DNA of 42,821 nt from Bacteroidales bacterium (GTDB lineage: Bacteria > Bacteroidota > Bacteroidia > Bacteroidales > UBA3824): contig JAGCYI010000165.1 of NCBI GenBank assembly GCA_017960885.1, positions 1 to 42,821 of the forward strand. The letters run 5' to 3'. Under the pieces are notes generated by a model. The model saw only the letters and a list, made by a program, of their open reading frames with translations, made no database searches and had not been told where the DNA came from. Position numbers and translations under genes: made by a program. Within the stretch, counting starts at the first letter, position 1, and each line of letters begins with the position of its first letter. Below are positions 9,183 through 17,204 of this stretch, one piece after another.

Positions 9183-9244
9183 ACTGTTTTATTTAAATAG
9201 ATTAATAGTAAATTATTTGTCTGCATTTAACAACTTATAATTTA

Positions 9245-9252
9245 CAAAATTA
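9245..9252 (-). promoter_or_regulatory. Candidate -7 box for the SPOR-protein gene
   Basis: The minus strand reads TAATTTTG, matching TAnnTTTG, and implies a leader of roughly 57 bases before the ATG at 9182. No TTTG lies at about 20 bases upstream. Confidence 0.4.
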
Positions 9253-9299
9253 TTGCCAAAAAAGCAAAAAATGTAAATTAAAATATGCAAACAAAATTA

Positions 9300-10586
9300 T
9301 CAGATTTTGTCCAACGCCTGCGAAATATCGTTAATAATATCGTCGCAGTTTTCGATACCAATAGAAAGACGGATCAAATCGGGCTGAACACCTGCGGCAA
9401 TAAGCTGCTCGTCGGTAAGCTGACGGTGTGTATGGCTTGCGGGATGAAGCACGCACGAGCGGGCGTCTGCCACGTGGGTAACTATGGCAATAAATTTAAG
9501 GCTGTCCATAAATTTAATCGACTCCTCGCGTCCGCCCTTGATACCGAAGCACATTACGCCGCAAGAGCGTCCGCCATCAAACTGCTTTTGTGCAAGCTGG
9601 TAGTAAGGACTGCTTTTCAAGCCGCTGTAAGTAATCCAGGCGATTTTGGGATGTTTCTCCAAAAACTCGGCAACCTTCTGCGCGTTTTCGCAATGACGGG
9701 GTATACGCAAGTGGAGAGTCTCCAATCCGATATTAAGCAAAAATGCGTTCATAGGACTCTGAATTGAGCCTAAATCTCTCATCAACTGAGCGGTAGCCTT
9801 GGTGATAAAAGCCTTTTTGCCAAAAGCCTTGGTGTAGGCGAGACCGTGGTACGACTCATCGGGCTGAGTAAGTCCGGCAAATTTTTCGGGATACTTGTCC
9901 CAGTCGAAATTGCCGCTGTCTACTATACAACCGCCAACGGCGAGAGCGTGACCATCCATATATTTTGTGGTGGAGTGGATAACGATGTCGGCGCCCCATT
10001 CAAACGGACGGCAGTTGATAGGAGTGGCAAAAGTGTTGTCAACGATCAACGGCACACCGTGCTTGTGGGCGATACGTGAAAATTTCTCAAAATCAAGCAC
10101 ATGGCAAGTGGGATTAGAGATAGTTTCGGCAAAGAGGCATTTGGTGTTGGGACGGAAAGCCTTAGAGATTTCCTCCTCAGACGCGTCGGAATCAACCATG
10201 GTACATTCGATACCAAGCTTCTTCATCGTCACCAAAAAGAGGTTGTAAGTGCCGCCGTAAATATTCTTGCTGCTCACAAAGTGGTCGCCAGCCTCACAGA
10301 TGTTGAAAATAGAATAAAAGCTTGCCGCCTGACCCGACGAAGTGAGCATAGCAGCCACACCGCCTTCAAGGTCGGCGATTTTTGCAGCCACAGCGTCGTT
10401 GGTGGGGTTTTGCAAACGTGTGTAGAAATAACCCTCTGCCTTCAGGTCGAACAAATCTGCCATAGCAGCGGTATTCTCATATTTGAATGTAGTGCTCTGA
10501 AATATAGGCAGAACGCGGGGATCTCCGCTCTTAGGCTGCCATCCTGACTGTACGCATACAGTATCCAATGATTTTTTTTCTGACAT
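9300..10586 (-). CDS. metY: O-acetylhomoserine aminocarboxypropyltransferase (sulfhydrylase)
   Basis: The 428-residue protein belongs to the Cys/Met-metabolism PLP-enzyme family (fold type I). K208 in the HSTTKY motif is the expected Schiff-base lysine. Other family motifs are YTRLQNPTNDAV, SSGQAA, NIYGGTYNLF and VDNTFATP. The length and the C-terminal HPASHTHRQL and IRLSIGIEN motifs fit O-acetylhomoserine sulfhydrylases better than cystathionine synthases or lyases, which are shorter. The enzyme would make homocysteine from O-acetylhomoserine and sulfide in cytoplasmic methionine synthesis. No other methionine gene is in the window. A good promoter match lies just upstream, and no riboswitch is apparent in the short leader. 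A specificity for O-succinylhomoserine cannot be excluded. Confidence 0.9.
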   Translation of the reverse strand: MSEKKSLDTVCVQSGWQPKSGDPRVLPIFQSTTFKYENTAAMADLFDLKAEGYFYTRLQNPTNDAVAAKIADLEGGVAAMLTSSGQAASFYSIFNICEAGDHFVSSKNIYGGTYNLFLVTMKKLGIECTMVDSDASEEEISKAFRPNTKCLFAETISNPTCHVLDFEKFSRIAHKHGVPLIVDNTFATPINCRPFEWGADIVIHSTTKYMDGHALAVGGCIVDSGNFDWDKYPEKFAGLTQPDESYHGLAYTKAFGKKAFITKATAQLMRDLGSIQSPMNAFLLNIGLETLHLRIPRHCENAQKVAEFLEKHPKIAWITYSGLKSSPYYQLAQKQFDGGRSCGVMCFGIKGGREESIKFMDSLKFIAIVTHVADARSCVLHPASHTHRQLTDEQLIAAGVQPDLIRLSIGIENCDDIINDISQALDKI

Positions 10587-10614
10587 TATGGTTTTTATTT
10601 AAAGAATTTTGACA

Positions 10615-10646
10615 CAAATTTAAAAAAAATTTTTATATTTCGCCAA
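10615..10646 (-). promoter_or_regulatory. Bacteroidales-type promoter of metY
   Basis: On the minus strand a TTG (10646-10644) is followed after 21 bases by TAAATTTG (10622-10615), an exact -7 match. The implied leader is about 22 bases. The -33 box matches three of four bases. Confidence 0.5.
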
Positions 10647-10663
10647 TTTGCAAGAAATTTGCA
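10645..10663. repeat. Paired AATTTGCA direct repeats in the metY upstream region
   Basis: AATTTGCA occurs at 10645-10652 and again at 10656-10663, 11 bases apart, which is one helical turn. The first copy overlaps the metY -33 region, and both lie in the intergenic region shared with the divergent SUMF1-like gene. The placement suggests a regulator site, but this is inference only. Confidence 0.3.
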
Positions 10664-10702
10664 TAATGAAAATAATAGAGTAATAAATTAAAGACACACG
10701 AT

Positions 10703-11602
10703 ATGACTAAGAAAATTATGATGATTGCAACACTAATATGTTGCGTAACAATCTGTTTAGGACAGAAAAACGGATTAGACAAAATCGACTTTAACAAATC
10801 GGCTGCCGCCAATATCAACAACATCAAGTCAGTTGAATCTGGTATGAAATTCGTTGGCCAAAGCGCATATAAAACGGCTACCAAAAACATATCAGCTGGA
10901 GGCTACTACATTTCGATATTCGAAACCACCAACGGCATCTACAATGCCTTCCTCAAAGACCTCAAAGACAACGGATTAGACGACATTTACAACACATGCA
11001 AAGTAGACGGCGAAGGCTGGATGCGCATCAGCGAGGCATTTGAGTCTACCGCCAAAACATACCACACCGATGCAAAATGGAACGAGTATCCCGTGGTAAA
11101 CATCTCAAAAGAAGCAGCAGAAACTTTCTGTCTATGGCTCACAAAACTTTACGCTGCATACGGCGCAGCAAAATACAACAACGCCGAATTCCGTCTGCCT
11201 GCCGAAAACGAGTGGATAGTGGCTGCTGCCGGTGGTGTTGAAAACGCAATCTACCCATGGGAAGGCAAATTCCTACGCAACAAAAAGGGTGAATGGAACT
11301 CTAACTTCCGCATTGCCGGCGAAGAGAACATCCGCCTCAACAAAGACGGCAACATTGAGATTCTCGACAACAACGTGCTTTATCAAACAGCGCTAGTTCC
11401 TGTAAGAACTTTTGCTCCCAACAAGTACGGTATTTTCCAGATGGCTGGCAACGCTGCCGAAATGACCTCTGAAGGCAAAGTTAAAGGTGGTTCTTGGCAC
11501 AGCTACGGCTATTATATGCAGATTGCCGCCGACGACGAACCCGAAATCGACAAGCTTCCTAACGCTTTTACTGGATTCAGAATAGTGATGACAGTACGTT
11601 AA
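10703..11602 (+). CDS. Secreted SUMF1/EgtB/PvdO-like (FGE-sulfatase fold) protein
   Basis: The 299-residue product starts with a signal peptide (MTKKIMMIATLICCVTICLG). It then shows formylglycine-generating-enzyme-fold motifs: YYISIFETTNGIYNAFL, WNEYPVVNISKEAAETFCLWL, FRLPAENEWIVAAAGG, GIFQMAGNAAEM, VKGGSW and a final FTGFRIVMTVR. The usual cysteine-containing segment between GGSW and GFR is replaced by a stretch without cysteine, so sulfatase-activating chemistry is unlikely. Related non-enzymatic members in Bacteroidota include the GldJ/GldK lipoproteins of gliding and type IX secretion. This protein is shorter and is not clearly one of them. It is probably an exported structural or binding protein. 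A terminator follows. Confidence 0.65.
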   Translation: MTKKIMMIATLICCVTICLGQKNGLDKIDFNKSAAANINNIKSVESGMKFVGQSAYKTATKNISAGGYYISIFETTNGIYNAFLKDLKDNGLDDIYNTCKVDGEGWMRISEAFESTAKTYHTDAKWNEYPVVNISKEAAETFCLWLTKLYAAYGAAKYNNAEFRLPAENEWIVAAAGGVENAIYPWEGKFLRNKKGEWNSNFRIAGEENIRLNKDGNIEILDNNVLYQTALVPVRTFAPNKYGIFQMAGNAAEMTSEGKVKGGSWHSYGYYMQIAADDEPEIDKLPNAFTGFRIVMTVR

Positions 11603-11632
11603 AAGGTTTTAAAATAAAGAAACACTTACAAT

Positions 11633-11659
11633 AACGCCGCTAAAAACGGCGTTTTTTTT
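11633..11659 (+). terminator. Intrinsic terminator after the SUMF1-like gene
   Basis: AACGCCG (11633-11639) pairs with CGGCGTT (11647-11653) around a short A-rich loop, followed by a T run. It overlaps the in-frame ATG at 11658, which argues against that codon as the start of the next gene. Confidence 0.8.
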
Positions 11660-11687
11660 GGCAAAACCACACCTTATTTATATATAT

Positions 11688-12734
11688 ATGAATATGAAAA
11701 TTAAAGCAATATTGGCGGCGGCAGCTATGATTTGCGCACAAAGCGTTATGGCTCAGCAAGATGCCGTAAAATGGCTCACATTTGCCGAAGCTGAAAAACT
11801 CGACAGCGCCGAACATCGCCCATTCCTTATCGACGTGTACACCGATTGGTGCGGATGGTGCAAGCGTATGAGCGCGGTTACATTCAACAACCAAGGAATT
11901 GCACGATACATCAACAACAACTTCTACCCAATCAGGTTCGACGCCGAAACTTCCGACACCGTATTGTTTAGAAACAAAGAATACAAAAACAACGGAAAAG
12001 TTAACGAATTGGCAATTAAGCTTTTGGAAGGGCGGCTCTCCTACCCTACCATCGTATACATCGACCGCGACACCAATTCAATGCCCATTCCTGGATATAT
12101 GGAACCCAAAGACATTGAACCGCTTTTAGTATATTTTGCCGAAAACGTAAGCAGAAACTCCGACCCTGAAAGCTTCAGAAAAGACTTTATGCTGTCATAT
12201 CCCAACATATACGCCGAAGAAATTAAAAAAAATGAAGCTACAGACAAACCCGACACTTCGGGCAAAATTGAGTGGATGAGCATTGAGGATGCTTTCAAGA
12301 AAGCAGAAACCAATCCCAAGCCAATACTTCTGAACCTATGGTTAGACTTCTATCCCCAAGGCGTAAACTATTCAATATCAGGCAATATCATCAACACTGT
12401 GATGAAAAACAGCGACGTGTGCAACTATATCAACAAAAATTATTATCCTGTAAAATTTTACGCAGCCTCGCAAGATACGATACATATTCTTGGACAAACA
12501 TTTGTTGGCTCGGGTACAGGAATGCCGCACCAACTTACGGGAGCATTAATGAACAACAATTACACATTCCCATCGATATTCTTTTTCAACAAAGAACGCC
12601 AGTTCATTGCCCGCATCAACGAATATTTCAACTCCAAAACATATAAAATAATATTACAATTTTACGCCGAAGAAGCCTATAAAAAGGAAAACTTCATAGA
12701 TTTTTACAAACGCAACAACAAAAATGGACGATAA
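11688..12734 (+). CDS. Periplasmic tandem thioredoxin-fold protein, second domain lacking its cysteines
   Basis: The ATG at 11688 gives a 348-residue product with a signal peptide (MNMKIKAILAAAAMICAQSVMAQ). An ATG at 11694 is an equally possible start. Domain 1 has a thioredoxin-type active site, DVYTDWCGWCKRM, with C55 and C58, followed by SYPTIVYID containing the cis-proline. Domain 2 starts near residue 205 and repeats the layout (PILLNLWLDFYPQGVNY ... YTFPSIFFFN). The CxxC position there reads YPQG (about 222-225), so both cysteines are lost. The first domain is probably a disulfide reductase or isomerase in the periplasm. The second may bind substrate or a partner. The last 11 bases overlap rlmN, implying translational coupling. 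Confidence 0.7.
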   Translation: MNMKIKAILAAAAMICAQSVMAQQDAVKWLTFAEAEKLDSAEHRPFLIDVYTDWCGWCKRMSAVTFNNQGIARYINNNFYPIRFDAETSDTVLFRNKEYKNNGKVNELAIKLLEGRLSYPTIVYIDRDTNSMPIPGYMEPKDIEPLLVYFAENVSRNSDPESFRKDFMLSYPNIYAEEIKKNEATDKPDTSGKIEWMSIEDAFKKAETNPKPILLNLWLDFYPQGVNYSISGNIINTVMKNSDVCNYINKNYYPVKFYAASQDTIHILGQTFVGSGTGMPHQLTGALMNNNYTFPSIFFFNKERQFIARINEYFNSKTYKIILQFYAEEAYKKENFIDFYKRNNKNGR

Positions 12735-13749
12735 AAAACCGCTCTTAGGTCTCACTCTGAACCAAATAACTGAAATAACCGCTCAAATTGGCGCTCCCAA
12801 ATTTGTTGCTAAACAGATAGTAGACTGGCTATACAAAAAAAACGTCTCCGACATCGACCAGATGACCAACCTTTCGAAAAAAGTACGCGAACAATTGTCC
12901 GCCGAATATTGTGTTGGCATGTATCCACCTGAAAAAGAGACAGTTTCTACCGACGGAACAAAAAAATACCTTTTCCGTGTTTGTGGCGACCGATTTATAG
13001 AAGCCGCCTACATACCCGATCGCGACCGTGCCACCCTGTGCGTATCGGTGCAGGCAGGTTGCAAAATGGGTTGCGCATTCTGCAACACAGGATTACAGGG
13101 CTTTGGAGGGAACCTGTCTCCACAAGAGATTTTAAACCAAATAGTTAGCCTGCCAGAATATAGCACTCTTACAAATCTTGTGTTTATGGGCATGGGCGAA
13201 CCGTTAGACAACCTCGAAAACGTATTAAACGCCATCGAAATACTCACCGCCGAATATGGATTTGCAATGAGTCCCCGTAGAATCACACTCTCCACAGTGG
13301 GCATTGTAAAGTATTTACCTGACTTTATCGAAAAAACCGAAGTACACCTTGCCGTTAGCCTCCACAATCCGTTTGCCGACCAACGAGCAGAAATAATGCC
13401 CATAGAGAAAGCCAACCCGCTGAGCAAAGTATTAGACATAGTGAAAAAATACGACTTCCGCCATCAGCGCAGATTCTCAGCCGAATACATAATGATAAAA
13501 GGCGTAAACGACACCCCCGCGCATGCACGTCAGTTGGTGAAAATACTCGACCGCATACCCGCGCGTGTAAACCTCATACGCTACCATGCCCACCCTGGAA
13601 GCAGTTTTGAGCCGTCGCCCGAAATCCGTATCCGCGAATTTCAAGAGATACTCAACGCCAAAAATATCACCACTACCATTCGCGCATCAAGAGGCGAAGA
13701 TATTTTTGCCGCTTGTGGATTGTTGAGTACCAAAGAGTTAGCTAAATAA
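12724..13749 (+). CDS. rlmN: 23S rRNA (adenine(2503)-C(2))-methyltransferase RlmN
   Basis: The 341-residue product is a radical-SAM RNA methyltransferase. The CxxxCxxC cluster motif is CKMGCAFC, with C113, C117 and C120. The family motifs VFMGMGEPLDN and RRITLSTVGI follow. The methyl-relay cysteine expected near the C-terminus is C331 in FAACGLL. The second conserved cysteine is not needed as an Fe-S ligand. The length is normal. RlmN methylates A2503 of 23S rRNA and A37 of some tRNAs, affecting translational fidelity. The ATG overlaps the end of the thioredoxin-fold gene by 11 bases. That coupling to an envelope thioredoxin is unexplained by function. The resistance paralogue Cfr is unlikely given the housekeeping setting. 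Confidence 0.93.
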   Translation: MDDKKPLLGLTLNQITEITAQIGAPKFVAKQIVDWLYKKNVSDIDQMTNLSKKVREQLSAEYCVGMYPPEKETVSTDGTKKYLFRVCGDRFIEAAYIPDRDRATLCVSVQAGCKMGCAFCNTGLQGFGGNLSPQEILNQIVSLPEYSTLTNLVFMGMGEPLDNLENVLNAIEILTAEYGFAMSPRRITLSTVGIVKYLPDFIEKTEVHLAVSLHNPFADQRAEIMPIEKANPLSKVLDIVKKYDFRHQRRFSAEYIMIKGVNDTPAHARQLVKILDRIPARVNLIRYHAHPGSSFEPSPEIRIREFQEILNAKNITTTIRASRGEDIFAACGLLSTKELAK

Positions 13750-14021
13750 TTAACATTTGTTTACAAAATGAACAAAATGAATGAACACAAATTTTAGGAA
13801 AACAGCATAAATTTGTGATGTAAAAAAAAGAGAAATACTTCAATACTTAAACGATAAATAAACAGCGATATAAAAAACACATCAAGTAAGCAGAAAAAAC
13901 ATAAGATAATTCAAGAAAAAAAAGAACTTTAGCTCAAAGAACATCATTTTAAACACACTCATATTCATATTTTTATTGTTTTAGTTTTTTACGCAGCCTT
14001 AGTCAAAATTATTAACCGCTT

Positions 14022-14053
14022 AAATCCGATATCCCCCTATCGGATTTTTTTTT
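14022..14053 (+). terminator. Strong intrinsic terminator
   Basis: AAATCCGATA (14022-14031) pairs perfectly with TATCGGATTT (14038-14047) around the loop TCCCCC. The T run extends to 14053. It ends either an extended rlmN transcript or an unannotated RNA made from 13750-14022. Confidence 0.85.
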
Positions 14054-14066
14054 GCACATACATCAC

Positions 14067-14087
14067 TTTTGCATTTCAGTTGCAAAA
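14067..14087. promoter_or_regulatory. Fur-family-like palindromic operator upstream of the metal permease
   Basis: A perfect inverted repeat TTTTGCA-N7-TGCAAAA lies 10 bases upstream of the -7 box, over the expected -33 region. TTGCA/TGCAA palindromes are a common half-site pattern for Fur-superfamily regulators. The following gene encodes a His-rich metal permease, so metal-responsive repression is a reasonable inference. No regulator gene is in the window. Confidence 0.45.
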
Positions 14088-14096
14088 CCGTCGCCA

Positions 14097-14104
14097 TAAA
14101 TTTG
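14097..14104 (+). promoter_or_regulatory. -7 box of the Cu/Zn-type permease gene
   Basis: TAAATTTG matches TAnnTTTG exactly and gives a leader of about 24 bases to the ATG at 14135. The -33 region is occupied by the palindrome and lacks a canonical TTTG at 20 bases, which would fit a regulated promoter. Confidence 0.5.
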
Positions 14105-14134
14105 CGGCATAATAAACCATAAAACATAATTATT

Positions 14135-15262
14135 ATGCACGAAATCATTCACATAATCAACGAAATGTCGCCATACCTGCTGTTGGGATTCTTATTGGCA
14201 GGTTTGATGCACGCTTTTATTCCGCAGAGTTATTACTCAAAGTACCTTGCCAAACCAAATTTCCGTTCGGTGCTCAACGCCACGCTATTCGGCATTCCAT
14301 TGCCGCTATGCTCGTGCGGTGTAATTCCCACCGCTATGTCGCTAAGAAAAGAAGGTGCATCAAAAGGTGCGGCAACGTCGTTTCTTATCGCCACTCCGCA
14401 AACTGGCGTAGATTCGATAATCGCCACATCAAGTCTTATGGGTGTGGCTTATGCAATTATTCGACCGATTGCTGCTCTTATTACAGCCCTATTCGGCGGA
14501 ACACTCGTTAATGTACTCGACAAGGATAGCAATGGAAACACCACCGAGCAACCTGCCGACAACCACGAGCATCACAACTGTTGCCATCATCACGAGCAAG
14601 AACATCACGCCACTTTTCTCCAAAAAATCAAGACAGCATTGCAATACGGCTACGTAGAAATGATGGAAGATATTGGCAAATGGCTGATTATAGGTCTTAT
14701 AGTAGCAGGACTGATAACAGTATTTGTACCGGCAGAGGCATTCAAGGTGTTTGAAGGCAACACAGCATTGTCGATGCTGTTGGTTTTGGCAATTGCTATA
14801 CCTATGTATGTGTGCGCCACAGGAAGCATTCCTATCGCAGTTGCGCTCATTATGAAAGGTCTTACACCCGGAGCAGGACTTGTGCTGCTGATGGCTGGTC
14901 CCGCTTGCAATATGGCGTCGATGCTTGTGGTAAAAAAGGTTATGGGCACCAAGACCCTCGTTATCTATCTGGCGTCGATAATCATAGGCTCAATTGCCTT
15001 CGGTGCAGCAATCGACTTTATGCAGTTCAACGGCATAATAGATTTTACCGCAAACCTCGTAAACTCCGCACACAGCGAAGAGGGAAGTTCGTGGATAGCA
15101 TGGATTTCAACAGGCATACTGATAGCACTATTGATAAACGCGCTTGTAATCAACCGTCTGAAAGGCAAGACACATTGCCACTGCCACGAGCACGAAGAAG
15201 AGCACGGCTGCCACTGCCACGAGCACGAGGAAGAGCACGGCTGCCACTGCCACGAGCACTAA
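14135..15262 (+). CDS. Putative Cu/Zn efflux permease, SO_0444/DUF318 type, with His-rich tail
   Basis: The 375-residue product is a polytopic inner-membrane permease. Its first half has the family signature [18 protein letters not shown] (C59 and C61) followed by [18 protein letters not shown]. Its second half has [16 protein letters not shown] and [10 protein letters not shown] cytoplasmic or periplasmic loop at about 143-158 is His- and Cys-rich ([16 protein letters not shown]). The last 36 residues are a metal-binding-type tail of repeated [11 protein letters not shown] units. This architecture fits the family named SO_0444 Cu/Zn efflux transporter. Which metal it moves is inferred only. 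It stands alone behind a palindromic operator. Its stop codon overlaps the end of the convergent chemoreceptor gene by 4 bases. Confidence 0.75.
   Translation: MHEIIHIINEMSPYLLLGFLLAGLMHAFIPQSYYSKYLAKPNFRSVLNATLFGIPLPLCSCGVIPTAMSLRKEGASKGAATSFLIATPQTGVDSIIATSSLMGVAYAIIRPIAALITALFGGTLVNVLDKDSNGNTTEQPADNHEHHNCCHHHEQEHHATFLQKIKTALQYGYVEMMEDIGKWLIIGLIVAGLITVFVPAEAFKVFEGNTALSMLLVLAIAIPMYVCATGSIPIAVALIMKGLTPGAGLVLLMAGPACNMASMLVVKKVMGTKTLVIYLASIIIGSIAFGAAIDFMQFNGIIDFTANLVNSAHSEEGSSWIAWISTGILIALLINALVINRLKGKTHCHCHEHEEEHGCHCHEHEEEHGCHCHEH
15176..15259 (+). repeat. In-frame 33-base tandem repeat encoding the His-rich tail
   Basis: Units at 15176-15208 and 15209-15241 differ at one synonymous position. 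A third partial unit of 18 bases (15242-15259) precedes the stop. Each full unit encodes [11 protein letters not shown]. Such tracts can gain or lose units by slippage, changing metal-binding capacity without a frameshift. Confidence 0.9.
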
Positions 15263-17115
15263 AACTTGAACACGTTGGCGTTTTGACGGAACATTTCGGC
15301 CTGACCGTTGAGTTCCTCAGCGCTAACGGCAAGTTCCTCGCTGGCTGCGGCGTTGCCCTGAATCGACTGGTTAAGTTCCTTAATTGAAAAATCTATCGAA
15401 CCCATAGCAGATTTCTGATCCTCGGCGGATACTTCCACCTTTTCAATCAAAGAGGCGCACTCGTTGATGTCGGGCAGAATATTGTTGATAAGTTTGGTAG
15501 ATTTTGCTGTTGCCTGAACGCTGGTCTGCGCACCCGTAATAATGTCGTTGGCAGATTTTTTACTCTTTTCGGCAAGTTTACGGATTTCGGAAGCCACCAC
15601 AGCGAAACCTTTGCCGTGTTCGCCCGCACGAGCAGCCTCCACAGCGGCATTCAACGCCAAAATATTGGTCTGGAAAGCAATATCGTTGATAATGTCGATT
15701 TTCTCTGAAATGTCTTTAACAGCGTTAAAACTATCATCCTGAGCCTTTTTGATGGTGTTGATGTCGTTCATCACCTTGCGGGTGATTTTACCAGCCTTCA
15801 ATGTAAGCTCAACGTTTCTATTTATCTCGTCAGAAATATTGGTCATAGACTGCACAATACTGTCGGCATTAGCAGCCTGCTGGTTAGCGTTTTGCGAAAG
15901 AGTCTGCGTTGTACGGTTGATTTCCGAACTTGATGTTTGCAGATTGTTGGCACCGTCGTAAATATTGAGCAAAATACCTTTAAGGTTGTCGGCCATCACA
16001 TAAACCGACTTAAGGATACCGCGCGATTTATCAACGCTTTGCGAATCAGAATCGGTCATATCGCCGCTTGCAATACGGTCTACAATCACCTTTACAAATT
16101 TAGGTTCACCGCCAACATCGTTAATAATATGGTTCAAAAGGCGGTTGGTGGCTATCATTAGCAGTACAATAATCACAATTACGGCACACACCATAGGAAT
16201 AATAATAGAGGGTGCCGACTGAAATTTATCAGATACAGGATAGATAAACTGCAAATAAGAATAAATAGGTGCATTGTAAAGATAAATCATCTCGTAATCG
16301 GTATCAAGATAATTAAAGTTAATCTTGTACAGATTGCCATCCTTATGCTTAGTCATTTCGGCATATACGTCGTCGGGCATTTTAGACCATTCCTTGCGTT
16401 TGTCGTCGGGAACAACATAGACAAAATTAGGATCTTTGGTCCACAACGAAAAACCGTTTGACAAGAAAGTAGCCGAAGAAAAAGCGTTTTCGTCTTGTGC
16501 AATAGTGCTTTGATCCTGACCAGAAAACATTACTCCTTCCATACGACCGTTTATCATAAGCGGCTTAAAAGCGCCCACGTAATCCACGCCCTCAATTTGG
16601 GTGAGGTCGTAAAATACGCCGTTGTTTTCAACAATTTTTATTACGTTGGGGTCGTTGAGCACCGAACCCACAATATATTTCCCGTTCTTTTTAATAGTGG
16701 TGGCAATAATAACATATCCACTCGAAGTTTTCTGGTAGATAGAAAAATGGTTTGGAGCAGCGGCGGCGGCAAGGGTAACCAAAAGCTCGTTGTTTTGATT
16801 CACCACGTTGTTGCCAAATTTCCAAATTTTGGTTTGAATATTGCCCAAAGGCTGTATCTGGTCGGTGACAGTAAGCCCGCCTCTAACCTTAAAATGAATT
16901 TCAACAGTATTCAACAGTTGTTCGTTGATCTTGGAAAATGCATAGTTGTAGGCATTTTGTTTTTCGGTAAAGCCCTTAAGATCAGAGCGTACATTCTGCT
17001 CGATACTGTTACCGAGCATATTTTTCATAATAAAGCCGAGAGTGATGGTTACAACTAAAATAGCTACAACACCAAACACAATCAGCAACAAATTCATTTT
17101 ACCTTTTGCTGTCAT
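15259..17115 (-). CDS. Methyl-accepting chemotaxis protein with periplasmic Cache-type sensor
   Basis: The 618-residue product has a first membrane helix near residues 8-29. A periplasmic region of about 260 residues resembles a Cache_3/Cache_2 fusion sensor ([31 protein letters not shown]). A second helix lies near 295-318, then a HAMP region ([11 protein letters not shown]). The C-terminal signalling domain carries the conserved hairpin tip [38 protein letters not shown] in two contiguous parts, near residues 480-515. It would signal to a CheA/CheW complex from a small periplasmic ligand. It ends in [10 protein letters not shown], without the NWETF-type CheR-docking tail. No other che gene is in the window, which is notable in a Bacteroidales-like genome. 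Confidence 0.88.
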   Translation of the reverse strand: MTAKGKMNLLLIVFGVVAILVVTITLGFIMKNMLGNSIEQNVRSDLKGFTEKQNAYNYAFSKINEQLLNTVEIHFKVRGGLTVTDQIQPLGNIQTKIWKFGNNVVNQNNELLVTLAAAAAPNHFSIYQKTSSGYVIIATTIKKNGKYIVGSVLNDPNVIKIVENNGVFYDLTQIEGVDYVGAFKPLMINGRMEGVMFSGQDQSTIAQDENAFSSATFLSNGFSLWTKDPNFVYVVPDDKRKEWSKMPDDVYAEMTKHKDGNLYKINFNYLDTDYEMIYLYNAPIYSYLQFIYPVSDKFQSAPSIIIPMVCAVIVIIVLLMIATNRLLNHIINDVGGEPKFVKVIVDRIASGDMTDSDSQSVDKSRGILKSVYVMADNLKGILLNIYDGANNLQTSSSEINRTTQTLSQNANQQAANADSIVQSMTNISDEINRNVELTLKAGKITRKVMNDINTIKKAQDDSFNAVKDISEKIDIINDIAFQTNILALNAAVEAARAGEHGKGFAVVASEIRKLAEKSKKSANDIITGAQTSVQATAKSTKLINNILPDINECASLIEKVEVSAEDQKSAMGSIDFSIKELNQSIQGNAAASEELAVSAEELNGQAEMFRQNANVFKF

Positions 17116-17141
17116 AGGAGATTAAGTATTAATATAACAAC

Positions 17142-17175
17142 CAAATATACGCAAAAAACATACAATAGTAACAAA
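17142..17175 (-). promoter_or_regulatory. Bacteroidales-type promoter of the chemoreceptor gene
   Basis: On the minus strand TTTG (17175-17172) is followed after 22 bases by TATATTTG (17149-17142), an exact -7 match. The implied leader is about 21 bases before the ATG at 17115. It means the chemoreceptor is transcribed separately from the aminopeptidase gene behind it. Confidence 0.55.
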
Positions 17176-17204
17176 ATAATATGTTAATTTATTATTAAGC
17201 AACA

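Larger units (their letters stand above)
13750..14134. other. AT-rich intergenic region with terminator and permease promoter
   Basis: These 385 bases hold no convincing reading frame or tRNA. The first 270 bases are very A-rich and lead into a strong intrinsic terminator at 14022-14053. The last 80 bases carry a palindrome and a -7 box for the permease gene. The distance from the rlmN stop to the terminator leaves room for a long 3' UTR or a small RNA, but no RNA family was recognised. Confidence 0.6.

Noticed and set aside
10703..11602. Active formylglycine-generating (sulfatase-maturing) enzyme
   Set aside because: The cysteines needed for that chemistry are absent, and no sulfatase gene is nearby.
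11658..11687. Upstream in-frame start of the thioredoxin-fold gene
   Set aside because: That ATG sits in the T run of the preceding terminator and would add residues before a good signal peptide.
12724..13749. Cfr-type resistance methyltransferase
   Set aside because: Sequence motifs and setting fit the housekeeping RlmN. There is no mobile element or resistance context.
15176..15259. Possible CRISPR-like or minisatellite array
   Set aside because: The 33-base units abut without spacers and are in frame, encoding a His-rich tail, so this is a coding tandem repeat.
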